From Tubiluchus corallicola (taxonomy: Eukaryota > Priapulida > Priapulimorpha > Priapulimorphida > Tubiluchidae): DNA of 64,000 nt. The number at the start of each line of letters is the position of its first letter. The first letter of the stretch is position 1. Both the position numbers and the translations under genes were made by a program. The notes beneath the pieces were generated by a model. It made no database searches. It saw only the letters and a list, made by a program, of their open reading frames with translations, and was not told the DNA's origin. Positions 1 to 10,490 of the stretch are shown in pieces. The stretch spans positions 1-64,000 of the forward strand of contig JAQGDQ010000778.1 in NCBI GenBank assembly GCA_030141605.1, read 5' to 3'.

Positions 1-1288
1 TTGTTGTTGTCGTTGTTCGTAGTCGAAGAGGACCATGACTCCGTAGGGCGGGTAAGGAGGTGGCTTATGAGCCCGATTCTTGCTGAGAACCTCCTGCAAT
101 GAGGACATGAAAATGGTGTACCTTGATAGGCATTGCGTTCTCTGTCTTTTCGAAGCTGTCTTTTCTCCTGCCTAACTTGGATGCGCCTGGACTCATAGTT
201 GGTCACTCCCGGTTGTTGAAGGGACCATAATGATCTCTGTGCCACATCTTTACAGGAGTCGACATTGAGTTTCATAGGTTTCAACCTTGTTTCATATGCA
301 ACATAAACAATACACTTGCAAATAACGTGTATGTTATAATTCAAATATTTCTCACTAGTCACTACCAGTGCATATAAACTTTTGTGGAGATATGTTGCTA
401 GTCAAAGTTTATGATTAATAGAAAATGTAAAATGATTTTTATATATTCTGCTCAAGTACTTACTGGCATAAAGTAATTTATGAATAAGCATCTAAGTTAA
501 CTGCCATATATATAAAATTTATAAAATACTGTATTTTTTCTACAATAACTTGTGTAAATTTTTGCATTTCTAACTTATTAGCAAAATACATTAAAAGATA
601 TATTAGACAGACTATTTTTATGGTTATGAATTCAAACAAATTATTATTATAGATAATGACAAGTCATGTGATATTGAAACACTAGTAACTTTTTATGTTA
701 AGAAACCCCTGTAAGACATTAAATAATTTTCTTCAGACTGTGATTGTAACACTAGCACCACTTTACACTCATTATATAAGTGCTAAACAATATGATCAAT
801 GCAGCATGACTGCATAACACACCTGTAGAATCAGAATTGTTAAATCACCAAAATGCATTGAGCGGTAATGAGCATACGCAAAAATTTTAATCATTTCACG
901 AAAAAGTTAACTTCGTCATTTAATTGAACCACAGATTCAAGTTTACGCTCATAACTATACGTCTATCGTTAAAAGTTAAAAAACCGGTGCACTCGTGATT
1001 GGGATGATCCAAAAATTGGACACAACCAAAACACGGAATCATACAGTGAGCTAGAATAGCTTGTTGACAAATCCTCTCAATAAATCAATTTCTCCCTTGG
1101 CATGAACCTTTTTCTGTACCCAATCCTTGTCCAATGTTGTCAATTCCCCATTGTGTGCATGTGTGAAATACGATAATTACATTAAAAATGGTGCGAAGAA
1201 GGAGGAGACATTTATTCGGGTTTAAATGTTAAACGATCTGAAGTGGAACGCAGATGCAAACCATAACTTTATAATTGCTTAGGTTAAC

Positions 1289-1340
<52 letters not shown>
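1..1340 (-). repeat. Left arm of long inverted repeat, ends in a LINE 3' end
   Basis: The reverse complement of this stretch reappears at about 4839-6245. Shared parts include the RT C-terminal segment, a CAA-type tail, about 950 bp of AT-rich sequence and a CT/GA microsatellite at the inner edge. On the minus strand the LINE part (about 290 to 1) resembles the end of a non-LTR reverse transcriptase, but has small indels compared with the right arm. The arm runs off the left edge of the window, so its outer end is unknown. Beyond the microsatellite the two sides are not similar. Confidence 0.85.
1291..1340. repeat. (CT)n microsatellite
   Basis: Uninterrupted CT dinucleotides at the inner end of the left inverted-repeat arm. 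The partner arm has the complementary GA tract. Confidence 0.95.
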
Positions 1341-1343
<3 letters not shown>

Positions 1344-1506
1344 CTTCACTCCTATATTACTGCAATTAGTTATTTCATTCTTCGATCATGTTCTTAATTA
1401 TACTTTTTCTGACCTTGAGTTTTTGCTCGTTTGCAAGAAAAGTGATCTGAACCCAAAAGATTGAATAAATGTACGTAATTTGTTTCCAATATATGTTTGC
1501 ATATAT

Positions 1507-1510
1507 ATAG

Positions 1511-1552
<42 letters not shown>
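1507..1552. repeat. (AT)n microsatellite
   Basis: Alternating AT tract in the 3' flank of the first AAA gene. From here to 1961 I see only AT-rich sequence. An AATAAA on the minus strand (TTTATT at 1793-1798) could be the poly(A) signal of that gene. Confidence 0.9.
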
Positions 1553-1555
<3 letters not shown>

Positions 1556-1961
1556 TGGGAACTTATAGCAGACTGCTAAATAATAAAAGTGTCTAACAAA
1601 ATCTAGGAAGAGCTGCAGTCTTAGTTAACAGATTTCTAATAGTGTGACGTGATTTCGACTTGAAATAATTGTAATATTTTAATAAAATCACAGACATTGT
1701 TGCTAAGATCAGAACAAGAGTTTCTGTGAGTAGCAAAGAAAAGGTTAATTTATTTTGTATTTTCAGTTACAAGAACAAGAATTGTTAAAAAGTTTATTTT
1801 ATATCATAAGAATTTCTTTATATCAAGGCATTTCTTTGCAGTAACTTTTCTTGAAAATCAAAACGATAGTCTCCGATACTTTTTTCCTAAGAATCCTGAT
1901 AGTATTGTATTATATTGTTCAGGTAATAGTATTTTGCTTCTATATTTGGAAGATGCCCTTT

Positions 1962-3497
1962 TCACTGTGGCTCAAGGGTGTTTGGTTGCTTCTCTATAAC
2001 AGCTTCCAATGCTGCTCTACTGTTATGGACATTGGTTAGAAATATCTGTCGTACTTCTGCTGGCGTCCACTTTTTATCAGGAATTGCTTCCTCCTTATCT
2101 TTGGATATTGGTGAATTGTAATAAGAGTTGAACATCTGAGCTACGCAGTGTGGTGTGCAACGCCCAAAATACACCTTTTCACAAATACTGCCAGTCGGGA
2201 TAGCCATACGCAATTCCGGGCAGCTCGACTGAATAACCACCATCCTTCCGTCCATTTCCGTCACGTCCTGCAATAACTTTAGCAGGTTCAGCAGGGCTGT
2301 TTTGTGCACGTTTTTCTCTTCTGAGTCGTCACCCTGTGCATGATTTGCTTTATCGGTATCTTGTAAAACGTAGAGTCTCTCATGCAGAGGAATTTCTTTT
2401 CGGTTTATGTGGCTTTCGTAAAATATGTGGCTCAATTGATTTCTCGTTTTTATACAGCTAATGGGCACAGAGATGATATGGCGCTTAGTGTAGTTGGCTA
2501 GAGCTTTTATTGTGCTTGTAATTCCACATCCTGCTTCTCCGTGGAAGAGGAACCCAATGGTGTGGGGAATCCCTCGTCTGTTGTACCACTCCTTGTTGTG
2601 TAAGAAAAAGTCAACACGTTCTACAATTTTGTCCTTTTCTTCGTGAAAAATGTTGTCAAACGTGACTTGAGATTGAAATAGAAATTCGTCGAAAGGTTTT
2701 TCTTGGGCAGAAAAGTCTGCCGACCTACGTCCGCTAGGTACGAGTGGGTCATAGACAAAGTAAAACTGTCTCCTCTCCATTTCAGATTTTGTGTCAGCTT
2801 CATATTCAGCTTTGCACTGTTCAATGAAATTCCTCAACTGATCAACATTGAGTTGTTTCGAATATATTTTTATCTCGCATGCAACTGGGTCACCTGGTGT
2901 GCCAAAGTACGACCCACCTTGTACGTCATCGTATGGCCAAACTGGTATGCCAGAGTTTGGCCCACCTGGTGTGCCAGAGTGAAGCCCACCTGGTATGCCA
3001 TTGTAAAGCAAACGTTGTAAGGCATTGGTTTGCATTGTTGCCATTTCTTCGTGTACGAGGAACACTCGGCAGTAAATGTTTTCTGCCAAAATAAAAGGTT
3101 CATCTTGGTTTACAATAAAATGTAGCTCGTCGGGTTTAAGACTCTTCTCTTCTCCTGTTAGCTGTACTTCCGTAAGCTTTTCAATTCCACTCTTTACCAT
3201 ATCTAAGTGTTTTATTTTATGCAAAACGGCTACGAGTCCTTCTGATGTTTCCAGTTTTGATTGAGTACTTTTGCTTTTAATTGTGATTACTGACCATCTG
3301 CACCATTTAAGATTCCGAATTAGATCACGTATATAATCGACCAGGATCCACAATTTGGCTTTTATGCCAAATATTAGCATTATAATGTATGTAGACAAGC
3401 AGATTAATGTGGCAGTTATTAATGTGTCCAAAAAAATGTTCCCTGTTGAATAATTGAATAAAGATTTCAATTTATTTTCTATTTCTGCCTCACTCAT
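1962..3497 (-). CDS. BCS1-like AAA protein, catalytically degenerate paralogue
   Basis: An intact intronless frame of 511 residues. It has an N-terminal hydrophobic segment (about residues 19-45), a divergent middle part, and a BCS1-like AAA domain from about residue 300. It is clearly paralogous to the protein at 6283-7824, sharing RRGIP-TIGFLFHGE, TSTIKALANYTKRHIISVP and WTPAE. The catalytic motifs are broken. Walker A reads GEAGCGITST (Lys to Ile at residue 326, codon ATT). Walker B reads LYVLQDTD (Glu to Gln, Ile to Thr). The arginine-finger segment RPGRID is replaced by PTGSIC. A Gly/Pro-rich insert lies at residues 166-204. BCS1 relatives are membrane-anchored AAA translocases or chaperones; ATP hydrolysis is unlikely here. 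A TAG two bases before the ATG could be an acceptor for a 5' UTR intron. It may be a regulatory pseudoenzyme or a young pseudogene that has not yet lost its frame. Confidence 0.8.
   Translation of the reverse strand: MSEAEIENKLKSLFNYSTGNIFLDTLITATLICLSTYIIMLIFGIKAKLWILVDYIRDLIRNLKWCRWSVITIKSKSTQSKLETSEGLVAVLHKIKHLDMVKSGIEKLTEVQLTGEEKSLKPDELHFIVNQDEPFILAENIYCRVFLVHEEMATMQTNALQRLLYNGIPGGLHSGTPGGPNSGIPVWPYDDVQGGSYFGTPGDPVACEIKIYSKQLNVDQLRNFIEQCKAEYEADTKSEMERRQFYFVYDPLVPSGRRSADFSAQEKPFDEFLFQSQVTFDNIFHEEKDKIVERVDFFLHNKEWYNRRGIPHTIGFLFHGEAGCGITSTIKALANYTKRHIISVPISCIKTRNQLSHIFYESHINRKEIPLHERLYVLQDTDKANHAQGDDSEEKNVHKTALLNLLKLLQDVTEMDGRMVVIQSSCPELRMAIPTGSICEKVYFGRCTPHCVAQMFNSYYNSPISKDKEEAIPDKKWTPAEVRQIFLTNVHNSRAALEAVIEKQPNTLEPQ
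2890..3010. repeat. Short tandem repeat inside the AAA gene
   Basis: Imperfect copies of a CCACCTGGT-TGCCAGAGT unit on the plus strand. On the coding strand they give repeated Gly-x-Pro-Gly-Gly segments at about residues 166-204. The paralogue at 6283-7824 has no such insert at the equivalent position (after QVVISH). Confidence 0.7.
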
Positions 3498-4374
3498 GAC
3501 TACAACTTGAGGATTTATGCAGCATCAGCAACAATGTATCTGTGGCTTGGCAACTTTCTGAGTTATTCGCTGCTATGATTCAGTAGCATATGAGTGATTT
3601 CAGCTGTTCCAGTAAGCACGGACACATTGCATTTAAATCCTCGCCACAGTCATGGAGATTATCGATCAAGCTAATTCAGCAATGATTAATTGTACACATC
3701 TAACAGGAATTGTGGATTTGTGTAGTCATTCGTATGTGCAAGCCTTCAAATCCGTGACCAGAGTAGCAGTACTTTGCTGACTTGCTTAATTTTTAACAGT
3801 TAGCTCTCTCTAGCTGCAGTCGTATGAGTAACCATATGTATAACAATGTAATGATGAACACAACTTCTTTTATCTAATTTCTTTATCTTTTATCTGTGAC
3901 AAACAACGTCTTTTACTGTTTTTTTCTGCTGTACAATATTTAAATTAATTTACACCACTCAAGTGCTAACAGTTTAAGAATTCTTCACTTCCAACACTGA
4001 ATGACTGTGCATGTTATTTAAGGACTGTAATTTCATCTGTTCCTGATGCAAAGGATCCTGCGATTTGAGGTTGATAAGGATAGCCACAGATTCTCCAGTT
4101 TAAAAAGAACAATGGGAGTTCTTTTCATTGTTTGCACTTTCACTGAGATATTTTTTTAGAATTTCCAGTTGGAATTTTCACCAAAACAATCTTTAGCAAA
4201 ATGATTAGTAATTTTAGCTAGCTGAATGTTAGGATTTTAATGTGAATCTAAGGAAAAGAGTTCCCCATCACTGAAGAGCAGTGAGGGAGACCAATGATTG
4301 GAATTGCGCATGCAATCTTTTTTGCTATGTTATTGAGACTTTCACTGAACTGAGCTCGTGAATGGTCCCTTTAA
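3498..4374. other. Non-coding spacer
   Basis: 5' flank of the first AAA gene inside the inverted-repeat spacer. I see no exon, RNA gene or repeat unit that I can name. Confidence 0.5.
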
Positions 4375-4517
4375 AGGAAAACCGGACAATTGTGTAAACA
4401 TTACTTCAGAATAAAGAATGCTCTAAAATATTGAAAACTACAATAGCTTTTTTAAAGTCAAAATAAAATTAAAATGATTAAAATGAGATTGAGTCTGAAC
4501 AATCGTTCGGTTTTCCT
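4375..4517. mobile_element. Short MITE with TTAA target duplication
   Basis: 143 bp with terminal inverted repeats AGGAAAACCGGACAATTG (left) and AGGAAAACCGAACGATTG (right, reverse complemented). TTAA is present on both sides (4371-4374 and 4518-4521). TTAA duplication is the hallmark of piggyBac-type transposition. A longer relative lies at 38343-38867. Confidence 0.8.
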
Positions 4518-4838
4518 TTAAACTTGCCGACTGATATTGCATTGATACTTGACAATATCAGCCATTGACAAGTTTCCAATGAGATTAACCACGCAAGAAG
4601 CAAAATTATATGAAAGGATGGATGTTCTAGCATTTTAAATCAACCGGAATTATAATTACGTAATTACCGATATATGCAGTTTGTACAATCTATGTTTATA
4701 AGAACTCATTAAATATTAAAATACTATCAATGCTACTGCACAGAAATAAAATAAAAAATGGGAACTAAGTTTTGACAAAAATCACCTGAAAAGCAAAAAT
4801 CGCTTTAAATTATCATAGAGATAATTATATATATGTGT

Positions 4839-4842
4839 AGAG

Positions 4843-4924
<82 letters not shown>
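4839..4924. repeat. (GA)n microsatellite
   Basis: GA tract at the inner edge of the right arm, mirror of the CT tract at 1291-1340. Confidence 0.95.
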
Positions 4925-4926
<2 letters not shown>

Positions 4927-5951
4927 AGTTAACCTAAGCAATTATAAAGTTATGGTTTGCATCTGCGTTCCACTTCAGATCGTTTAACATTTAAACCCGA
5001 ATAAATATCTCCTCCTTCTTAGCACCATTTTTAATGTAATTATCGTATTTCACACATGCACACAATGGGGAATTGACAACATTGGACAAGGATTGGGTAC
5101 AGAAAAAGCTTCATGCCAAGGGAGAAATTGATTTATTGAGAGGATTTGTCAACAACCTATTCTAGCTCACTGTATGATTCCGTGTTTTGGTTGTGTCCAA
5201 TTTTTGGATCATCCCAATCACGAGTGCACCGGTTTTTTAACTTTTAATAATAGACGTATAGTTATGAGCGTAAACTTGAATCTGTGGTTCAATTAAATGA
5301 CGAAGTTAACTTTTTCGTGAAATGATTAAAATTTTTGCGTATGCTCATTACCGCTCAATGCATTTTGGTGATTTAACAATTCTGATTCTACAGGTGTGTT
5401 ATGCAGTCATGCTGCATTGATCATATTGTTTAGCACTTATATAATGAGTGTAAAGTGGTGCTAGTGTTACAATCACAGTCTGAAGAAAATTATTTAATGT
5501 CTTACAGGGGTTTCTTAACATAAAAAGTTACTAGTGTTTCAATATCACATGACTTGTCATTATCTATAATAATAATTTGTTTGAATTCATAACCATAAAA
5601 ATAGTCTGTCTAATATATCTTTTAATGTATTTTGCTAATAAGTTAGAAATGCAAAAATTTACACAAGTTATTGTAGAAAAAATACTGTATTTTACAAATT
5701 TCTATATTATATACAGTTAACTAGATGCTATTCATAAATTACTTTATGCTGTAAGTACTTGAGCAGAACAGTATAAAAATCATTTTACATTTTCTATTAA
5801 TCATAAACTTTGGACTACAGCAACGTATTCCAGTACAAAAGTTTATATGCACTGGTAGTGACTAGTGAGGAAATATCAAATTATAACATACACGTTATTT
5901 GCAAGGCACGTGTCTTATTATAAGTTACATATGAAACAGGTTGAAACTCAT

Positions 5952-6206
5952 ATGAAACTCAATGTCGACTCCTGGGAAGATGTGGCACAGGAGAGATCAC
6001 GTTGGCGGTCCCTCATCAAATCGGGAGTGACCAACTATGAGTCCAGGCGCATCCAAGTTAGGCAGGAGAAAAGACAGCTTCGAAAAGACAGACAACGCAA
6101 TGCCTATCAAGATGCACCATTCTCATGTCCTCATTGCAGGAGGAGGTTCTCAGCAAGAATCGGGCTTATAAGCCACCTCCGTACCCATCCTATGATGTTA
6201 GAATGA
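5952..6206 (+). pseudogene. C-terminal fragment of a non-LTR retrotransposon reverse transcriptase
   Basis: The frame shows SWEDVAQERSRWRSLIKSG followed by a basic stretch and a terminal zinc-knuckle-like CPHCRRRF-ARIGLISHLRTH. This is the characteristic end of endonuclease/RT proteins of many invertebrate LINEs. Only the last ~85 residues are present; there is no RT palm domain upstream. The stop is followed by a short 3' UTR and CAA tail, so it is a true element 3' end. Confidence 0.85.
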
Positions 6207-6282
6207 AGTCATGGTCCTCTTCGACTACGAAGGACGAACAACAACAACAACAACAACATATGAAACAGTAGAACTTCAAGTG

Positions 6283-7824
6283 TTAAGACCCAGCAGTTTC
6301 ACCAGTAGATTGAGAATTGTCCGTGGAGACCATTTCAGATTGTAGCCTGTTTGTTTCTGGTTGCTGTGTTATAATCGCTTCCAGTGCTGCTGTGCTGTCA
6401 TCTATGTTGTTTAGTAGTATTTGTCCCAATTCAGCAGGAGTCCACTTTTTGTTTGGTAGTTTATCAGCATATTCTGTAGGCACCGGCATTTCAAAATATG
6501 TTTCAAACATTTGAGCTGTGCAACGCGACGAACACCGTCCAAAGTTAACCTTCATGTCGATCCTACCGGGACGGATGAGCGCTTTGTCCAATCGTTCCGG
6601 ATAATTCGTCGTGATAACCATCATTCTTCCTTCCATTTCCATGACACCGTCCAAAAGCTCTAGCAGGTTTGATAGTCCAAGTTTGTCAGTCTTAACTTTC
6701 TTGCTAAACTCACACGACTGCAGTTTTAGCATGCTCAACAGATCACCTTTTTCGCTTTCACTTGTGTCCTTTTCAGCGTCACGGTCGCCCACTATGTCGC
6801 TTAGATTTGCACAGTCGATATCTTCCAAAACGTACAGCCGTTTGTGAAGCGGAATGTCCTTGCGGTTAATGTGCGTGTCGTAAAATACGTGGCGTAATTG
6901 GTTGCACGTTTTTATACGGTTTACCGGCACGGATATGATGTGGCGTTTGGTGTAGTTAGCCAACGCTTTAATTGTGCTTGTTTTTCCGCATCCGGGTTCT
7001 CCATGGAAGAGAAACCCGATGGTATAGGGAATCCCTCTTCTGTTGTACCACTTTTTGTTGTTTAAGAAAAAGTCAACACGCTGTTTAATGAGTTCTTTTT
7101 GTTCATAGAAAATATTGTCAAATGTTCTGTTGGACTGAAAAGAAAACTCTTCAAAGGCATATTCATCTTCATCGTAGTCGTTTGGCTTAGATACCGGATC
7201 ATAAACAAAGAAAAACTGAGTCTTTTCAGTAACAGCTTTTAAGTATGCTTCATACTCTTCTTTGCAGTCTTCAACGAAAGCTCTCAACTGCTTGACATTA
7301 AGCACCGATGAATATATTTTAATTTGAAATTCATCTGTAATGACATTGTCTTTCTCGCCTTCAGTCTGTGTGTGTGAGATCACCACCTGACCATAAATAT
7401 CTTCTGCCAGAACGAATGGTTCATTTTGGCTTACTATGAAGTTACTTTTTATTCCACCATCTTCACGGTCATAGCTCCTTCCTTCCTCCATTATTATTTC
7501 CACTAACTTTCGAATTCCGCACTTCACGGGATTAAGTTGTTTTACTTTATGCAAAACTGCCAAAAACACCACGGAATATTCTAATTTTGTGCCGTAACCA
7601 CCCGCTTGAATTTTTCTACCTTCTGTTATAATTTCAGCCTTTCTGTGCCACTGAAAATTCTTTAAAAGGCAAGTAAGATAGCTAAGCACATTTGGTAATT
7701 TAAGTATATAGGTAGATATATAAATAATAACACCAGTTACTAAGGTGTCTATTAGAACATTCCCAGTCCTAAAGTTAAATAGAAATGAAGTTTTTAGAGT
7801 TTCTTCAATCTGCTGGGCATCCAT
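6283..7824 (-). CDS. BCS1-like AAA-ATPase, catalytically intact
   Basis: Intronless frame. An in-frame ATG ten codons upstream (7854) would give 523 residues, but the ATG at 7824 (513 aa) aligns with the start of the neighbouring paralogue. With 523 numbering: hydrophobic membrane segment at about 34-52, Walker A GEPGCGKTS at 285-293 (Lys291), Walker B LYVLEDID at 340-347, sensor-1 Asn417 in ITTNYPERLD, and RPGRID at 428-433. The domain matches the BCS1 family of AAA proteins, which in mitochondria translocate the Rieske protein. This divergent member lacks a recognisable canonical BCS1 N-terminus, so its substrate is unknown. A charged insert (about 351-390) follows Walker B. The C-terminal tail is Ser/Thr/Gln-rich. 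A CAG two bases before the 7824 ATG could be a splice acceptor. Confidence 0.85.
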   Translation of the reverse strand: MDAQQIEETLKTSFLFNFRTGNVLIDTLVTGVIIYISTYILKLPNVLSYLTCLLKNFQWHRKAEIITEGRKIQAGGYGTKLEYSVVFLAVLHKVKQLNPVKCGIRKLVEIIMEEGRSYDREDGGIKSNFIVSQNEPFVLAEDIYGQVVISHTQTEGEKDNVITDEFQIKIYSSVLNVKQLRAFVEDCKEEYEAYLKAVTEKTQFFFVYDPVSKPNDYDEDEYAFEEFSFQSNRTFDNIFYEQKELIKQRVDFFLNNKKWYNRRGIPYTIGFLFHGEPGCGKTSTIKALANYTKRHIISVPVNRIKTCNQLRHVFYDTHINRKDIPLHKRLYVLEDIDCANLSDIVGDRDAEKDTSESEKGDLLSMLKLQSCEFSKKVKTDKLGLSNLLELLDGVMEMEGRMMVITTNYPERLDKALIRPGRIDMKVNFGRCSSRCTAQMFETYFEMPVPTEYADKLPNKKWTPAELGQILLNNIDDSTAALEAIITQQPETNRLQSEMVSTDNSQSTGETAGS

Positions 7825-7921
7825 CGCTGAAGCTGGGATGCGGGTACACAACAATGTGTACCGGAGAAATGTGTTTGGTGAAAAACGTCTCTATTTAGAT
7901 ACACAACACTATATACAAAAA

Positions 7922-7975
7922 GCTTGATGTCTTGTAGGATGTGCTCTTCTTGATGTCTTGTAGGATGTGCTCTTC
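7922..7975. repeat. 26-bp tandem duplication
   Basis: CTTGATGTCTTGTAGGATGT plus CTCTT occurs twice back to back, upstream of the second AAA gene. Confidence 0.8.
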
Positions 7976-8082
7976 TACACTGTGCCAATGTGTATACTTT
8001 AGCTTGTTACCTGTAATGGGAAACGGAAAAAATGTGCAAACTGACTTTACTGTTACACATGTCACAACGCTGTTCTTTTATT

Positions 8083-8329
8083 CTGTAGCGGATAGCCCTA
8101 TAGGCTGAATAGACTGAAGCCTAAGGCCCGGGATCAAAAGGGGCCCACCAAAATAAAATATAGAAAAGTTTTTTTTCAAAAGTCAGTCACTATATTTCAA
8201 ATCGGGTTTACACAAATCAAGTTTACACAGAGAGCTCCACAAAAACACGTCAGCTCAGCAGTGTAGCAACATTTAAAAGGCCCGTTCCAAGCTCAAGCCT
8301 AAGGCCCATAAAATCATAATCCGCCGCTG
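8083..8329. mobile_element. hAT-type MITE
   Basis: 247 bp flanked by perfect 8-bp direct repeats CTTTTATT (8075-8082 and 8330-8337). Ends are CTGTAGCGGAT and, on the other strand, CAGCGGCGGATT, the pattern common in hAT elements. No coding capacity. Confidence 0.8.
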
Positions 8330-9690
8330 CTTTTATTTCAGTTTTTAAGTTTTTAATTAACACGGTATGATTAAGCTATAAAATGGTATAATGTTTAGAA
8401 GTCTCCTTGATTTAAATCCAATTTTTAAAATTTTTACTATTGTTCATTGACATGCCCAAGAAATATGCAGTATTGATGGTAATATTAATATACTCCATTC
8501 TCTAGCAGCATTTTGTCAGTGGTTGTTTTAATTACCATCATTCTGTGTAACTTAATAATATAAAATCACAAATCTACCCAAGTGACTTTTCCACATTAAG
8601 ATTATGGCAGTGCAGAAAGTGCCTGTACAGATTAACAAAGCTCGTCATCAGTTATTGTACTGAAAAGATAAGTTCTAAACATGGAAAACAAGTCATGCAG
8701 ACTTGGAACATAGAAAACGTACAAACTTTTGGACATACATAAATATTGTATATAACACGTCACATTGAAAAGTCACATATCTGCAGTACTCTATCATTAT
8801 TAAATATTTTGCCATATGCCATTTGCTTGTATTTTTCTGTATACTAGTAATTAATACAATTACCAGAACCTGTAGGAAAGTGTTAACTCTTTTACCTTCT
8901 ACGATAACATTGCTCAATTCAATTCAATTTTATTTTCTCAATAGCAGTTAAAATTCTACATAATTATTTTTACATTTCGTTGCAACTGAGAAGGAGCAGC
9001 GAAAGACCTATTGGTCACTTGGTCAGCTGCCCCTTATTAAAAATACAAGTTTACTTACAGGCTTATGACATTTTTTAGGTGTTTGCTAGGATCATTTCTG
9101 CACTGTTTATTAACGTAGTTCACAAATTAATGTAATTATTTTAATGTAAGAAAGTGTCCCCTCTCCTTTTTGCTCCTTATAACTCTACCTCCCCTCTTTC
9201 TCTCTCGAGCTCTATTTTGGACATATTTGCTTTCTTTCCAACTGTAGCACTTTCTGCCTTATGCTTCTCAGATAATTTTTACAACTAATAGTTGAGTTCT
9301 TGTCTTTGTTTTGCTCTTTCATACTATATGGTTAGTATTGGTTAGCACGCGCTTATGCGTTTCGCGTACATGACTTACTCTGTTTTATTTAGGTTACAGA
9401 TCACATAAAAATCTAATTTTTTACGTAAGCAGTTGACAAAAACGTTGGCCATGCATTCGTTTAGACTGTCCACGATTTGTCTGGACGCAAAAAAATTATC
9501 CTATAAGAAAACTTTACCTGTACAGTGTTTTGTTGATAATATCAAGGATGGCAAAAATAATAAAATCGTCAATACATCCACAATTTCTTTCAACAGAGAA
9601 CACTTACATGTCTTGCAAAATGAATCTCACGGATACCTCGCTGGTTCACTTCGAAAAACCAAACCGTGAAACACAGTGACTGCGCAACGA
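8330..9690. other. Intergenic stretch with a LINE-tail-like segment
   Basis: Mostly AT-rich. On the minus strand about 9060-8917 reads as a short GC-richer segment ending in AATAAAATTGAATTGAATTGA. This resembles the 3' UTR and tandem tail of a LINE or LINE-dependent SINE, but no coding part remains. A 78-codon frame at 9433-9669 has no recognisable similarity and is not called as a gene. Confidence 0.4.
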
Positions 9691-9800
9691 TGTCGTGTAA
9701 TTCCGAGTACAGCAGCTTATAAAGCTGAAGCTGACGTCATACGGCGCTGAGACTATTTTTAGCAATGAGTACTACGTGCCTCTACAACGCGTGCGCGAGT
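9690..9800. promoter_or_regulatory. Possible promoter with CRE
   Basis: A local CpG-richer stretch in AT-rich surroundings. It contains a perfect palindromic cAMP-response element TGACGTCA at 9732-9739. It lies upstream of the plus-strand coiled-coil gene exons, but no first exon can be proved, so the assignment is inference. Confidence 0.3.
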
Positions 9801-9825
9801 CAACTGTGGCGGATCAACCGATAGG

Positions 9826-10008
9826 TTGTTAAGTAATGCCACTAAATCATTATTTTCGCACATTGTCAACAACGATCACACACATGCTTTTATAGCCAGT
9901 GGCAATGCCGTGAAACTACAACAATTTCTTACCTGGCATTTACATGAATGTGCAAATCTTTATGACAAAACGTCGAAAACACCTCTGGAACGCCTCGAGT
10001 TTCAATGA
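9826..10008 (+). pseudogene. Possible ankyrin-like coding remnant
   Basis: A 60-codon frame containing HAFIASGNAVKLQQFL and, after about 12 more residues, DKTSKTPLERLE, a spacing vaguely like one ankyrin repeat. After its stop another frame continues (YGAIMNGNSTLLICPVL), so a frameshifted remnant is possible. There is no clear splice site. It could be chance. Confidence 0.2.
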
Positions 10009-10329
10009 TATGGTGCAATTATGAATGGAAATTCTACTCTGTTAATCTGTCCTGTACTACGTGATCACACCGTAGCTAGGTTGCAAATTTTGCTGATGCA
10101 ATCAAGTGTGCAAAATGAAAGAAGTATTGCCAATGTCGTTTCGATTGCACAGTAATGTTGCAATAATTATTTATTTTATTTTATTTGTAAATATTAAGTT
10201 GAATACATGTATTACTATAAAACTAATAAATAATAATAAGATACAATGGTAATAAAGCTATTCTGAAGGAGAATGTTGCTTATGAAATTACCATTACAAA
10301 AACAAACAAAAGAACTGTTATCAGTTAAG

Positions 10330-10330
<1 letters not shown>

Positions 10331-10389
<59 letters not shown>

Positions 10390-10452
10390 CCTCTCTCTCT
10401 ATCCCCCCCCTCTCTCTCTCTCTCTCTCTTTCTCCCTCCTCTCTCTCTCGCT
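10331..10452. repeat. (CT)n microsatellite, interrupted
   Basis: Long CT tract with C-runs. It accounts for the Ser/Leu and Arg/Glu frames seen across it on both strands. Confidence 0.95.
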
Positions 10453-10490
10453 CGTTCTTTCTGTCTCTTGGCCATATTATCTCCGGTAAC

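Larger units (their letters stand above)
4839..6245 (+). repeat. Right arm of long inverted repeat, ends in a LINE 3' end with CAA tail
   Basis: Inverted copy of 1-1340. Order on the plus strand: GA tract, about 1 kb of AT-rich sequence without a reading frame, LINE C-terminal coding piece, then a (CAA)n tail at about 6237-6258. The tail ends only about 25 bases from the stop codon of the second AAA gene. The AT-rich part is shared by both arms but is not LINE coding sequence, so the repeat unit is a chimera of unknown sequence with a LINE 3' end, or a later inverted duplication. Confidence 0.85.
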
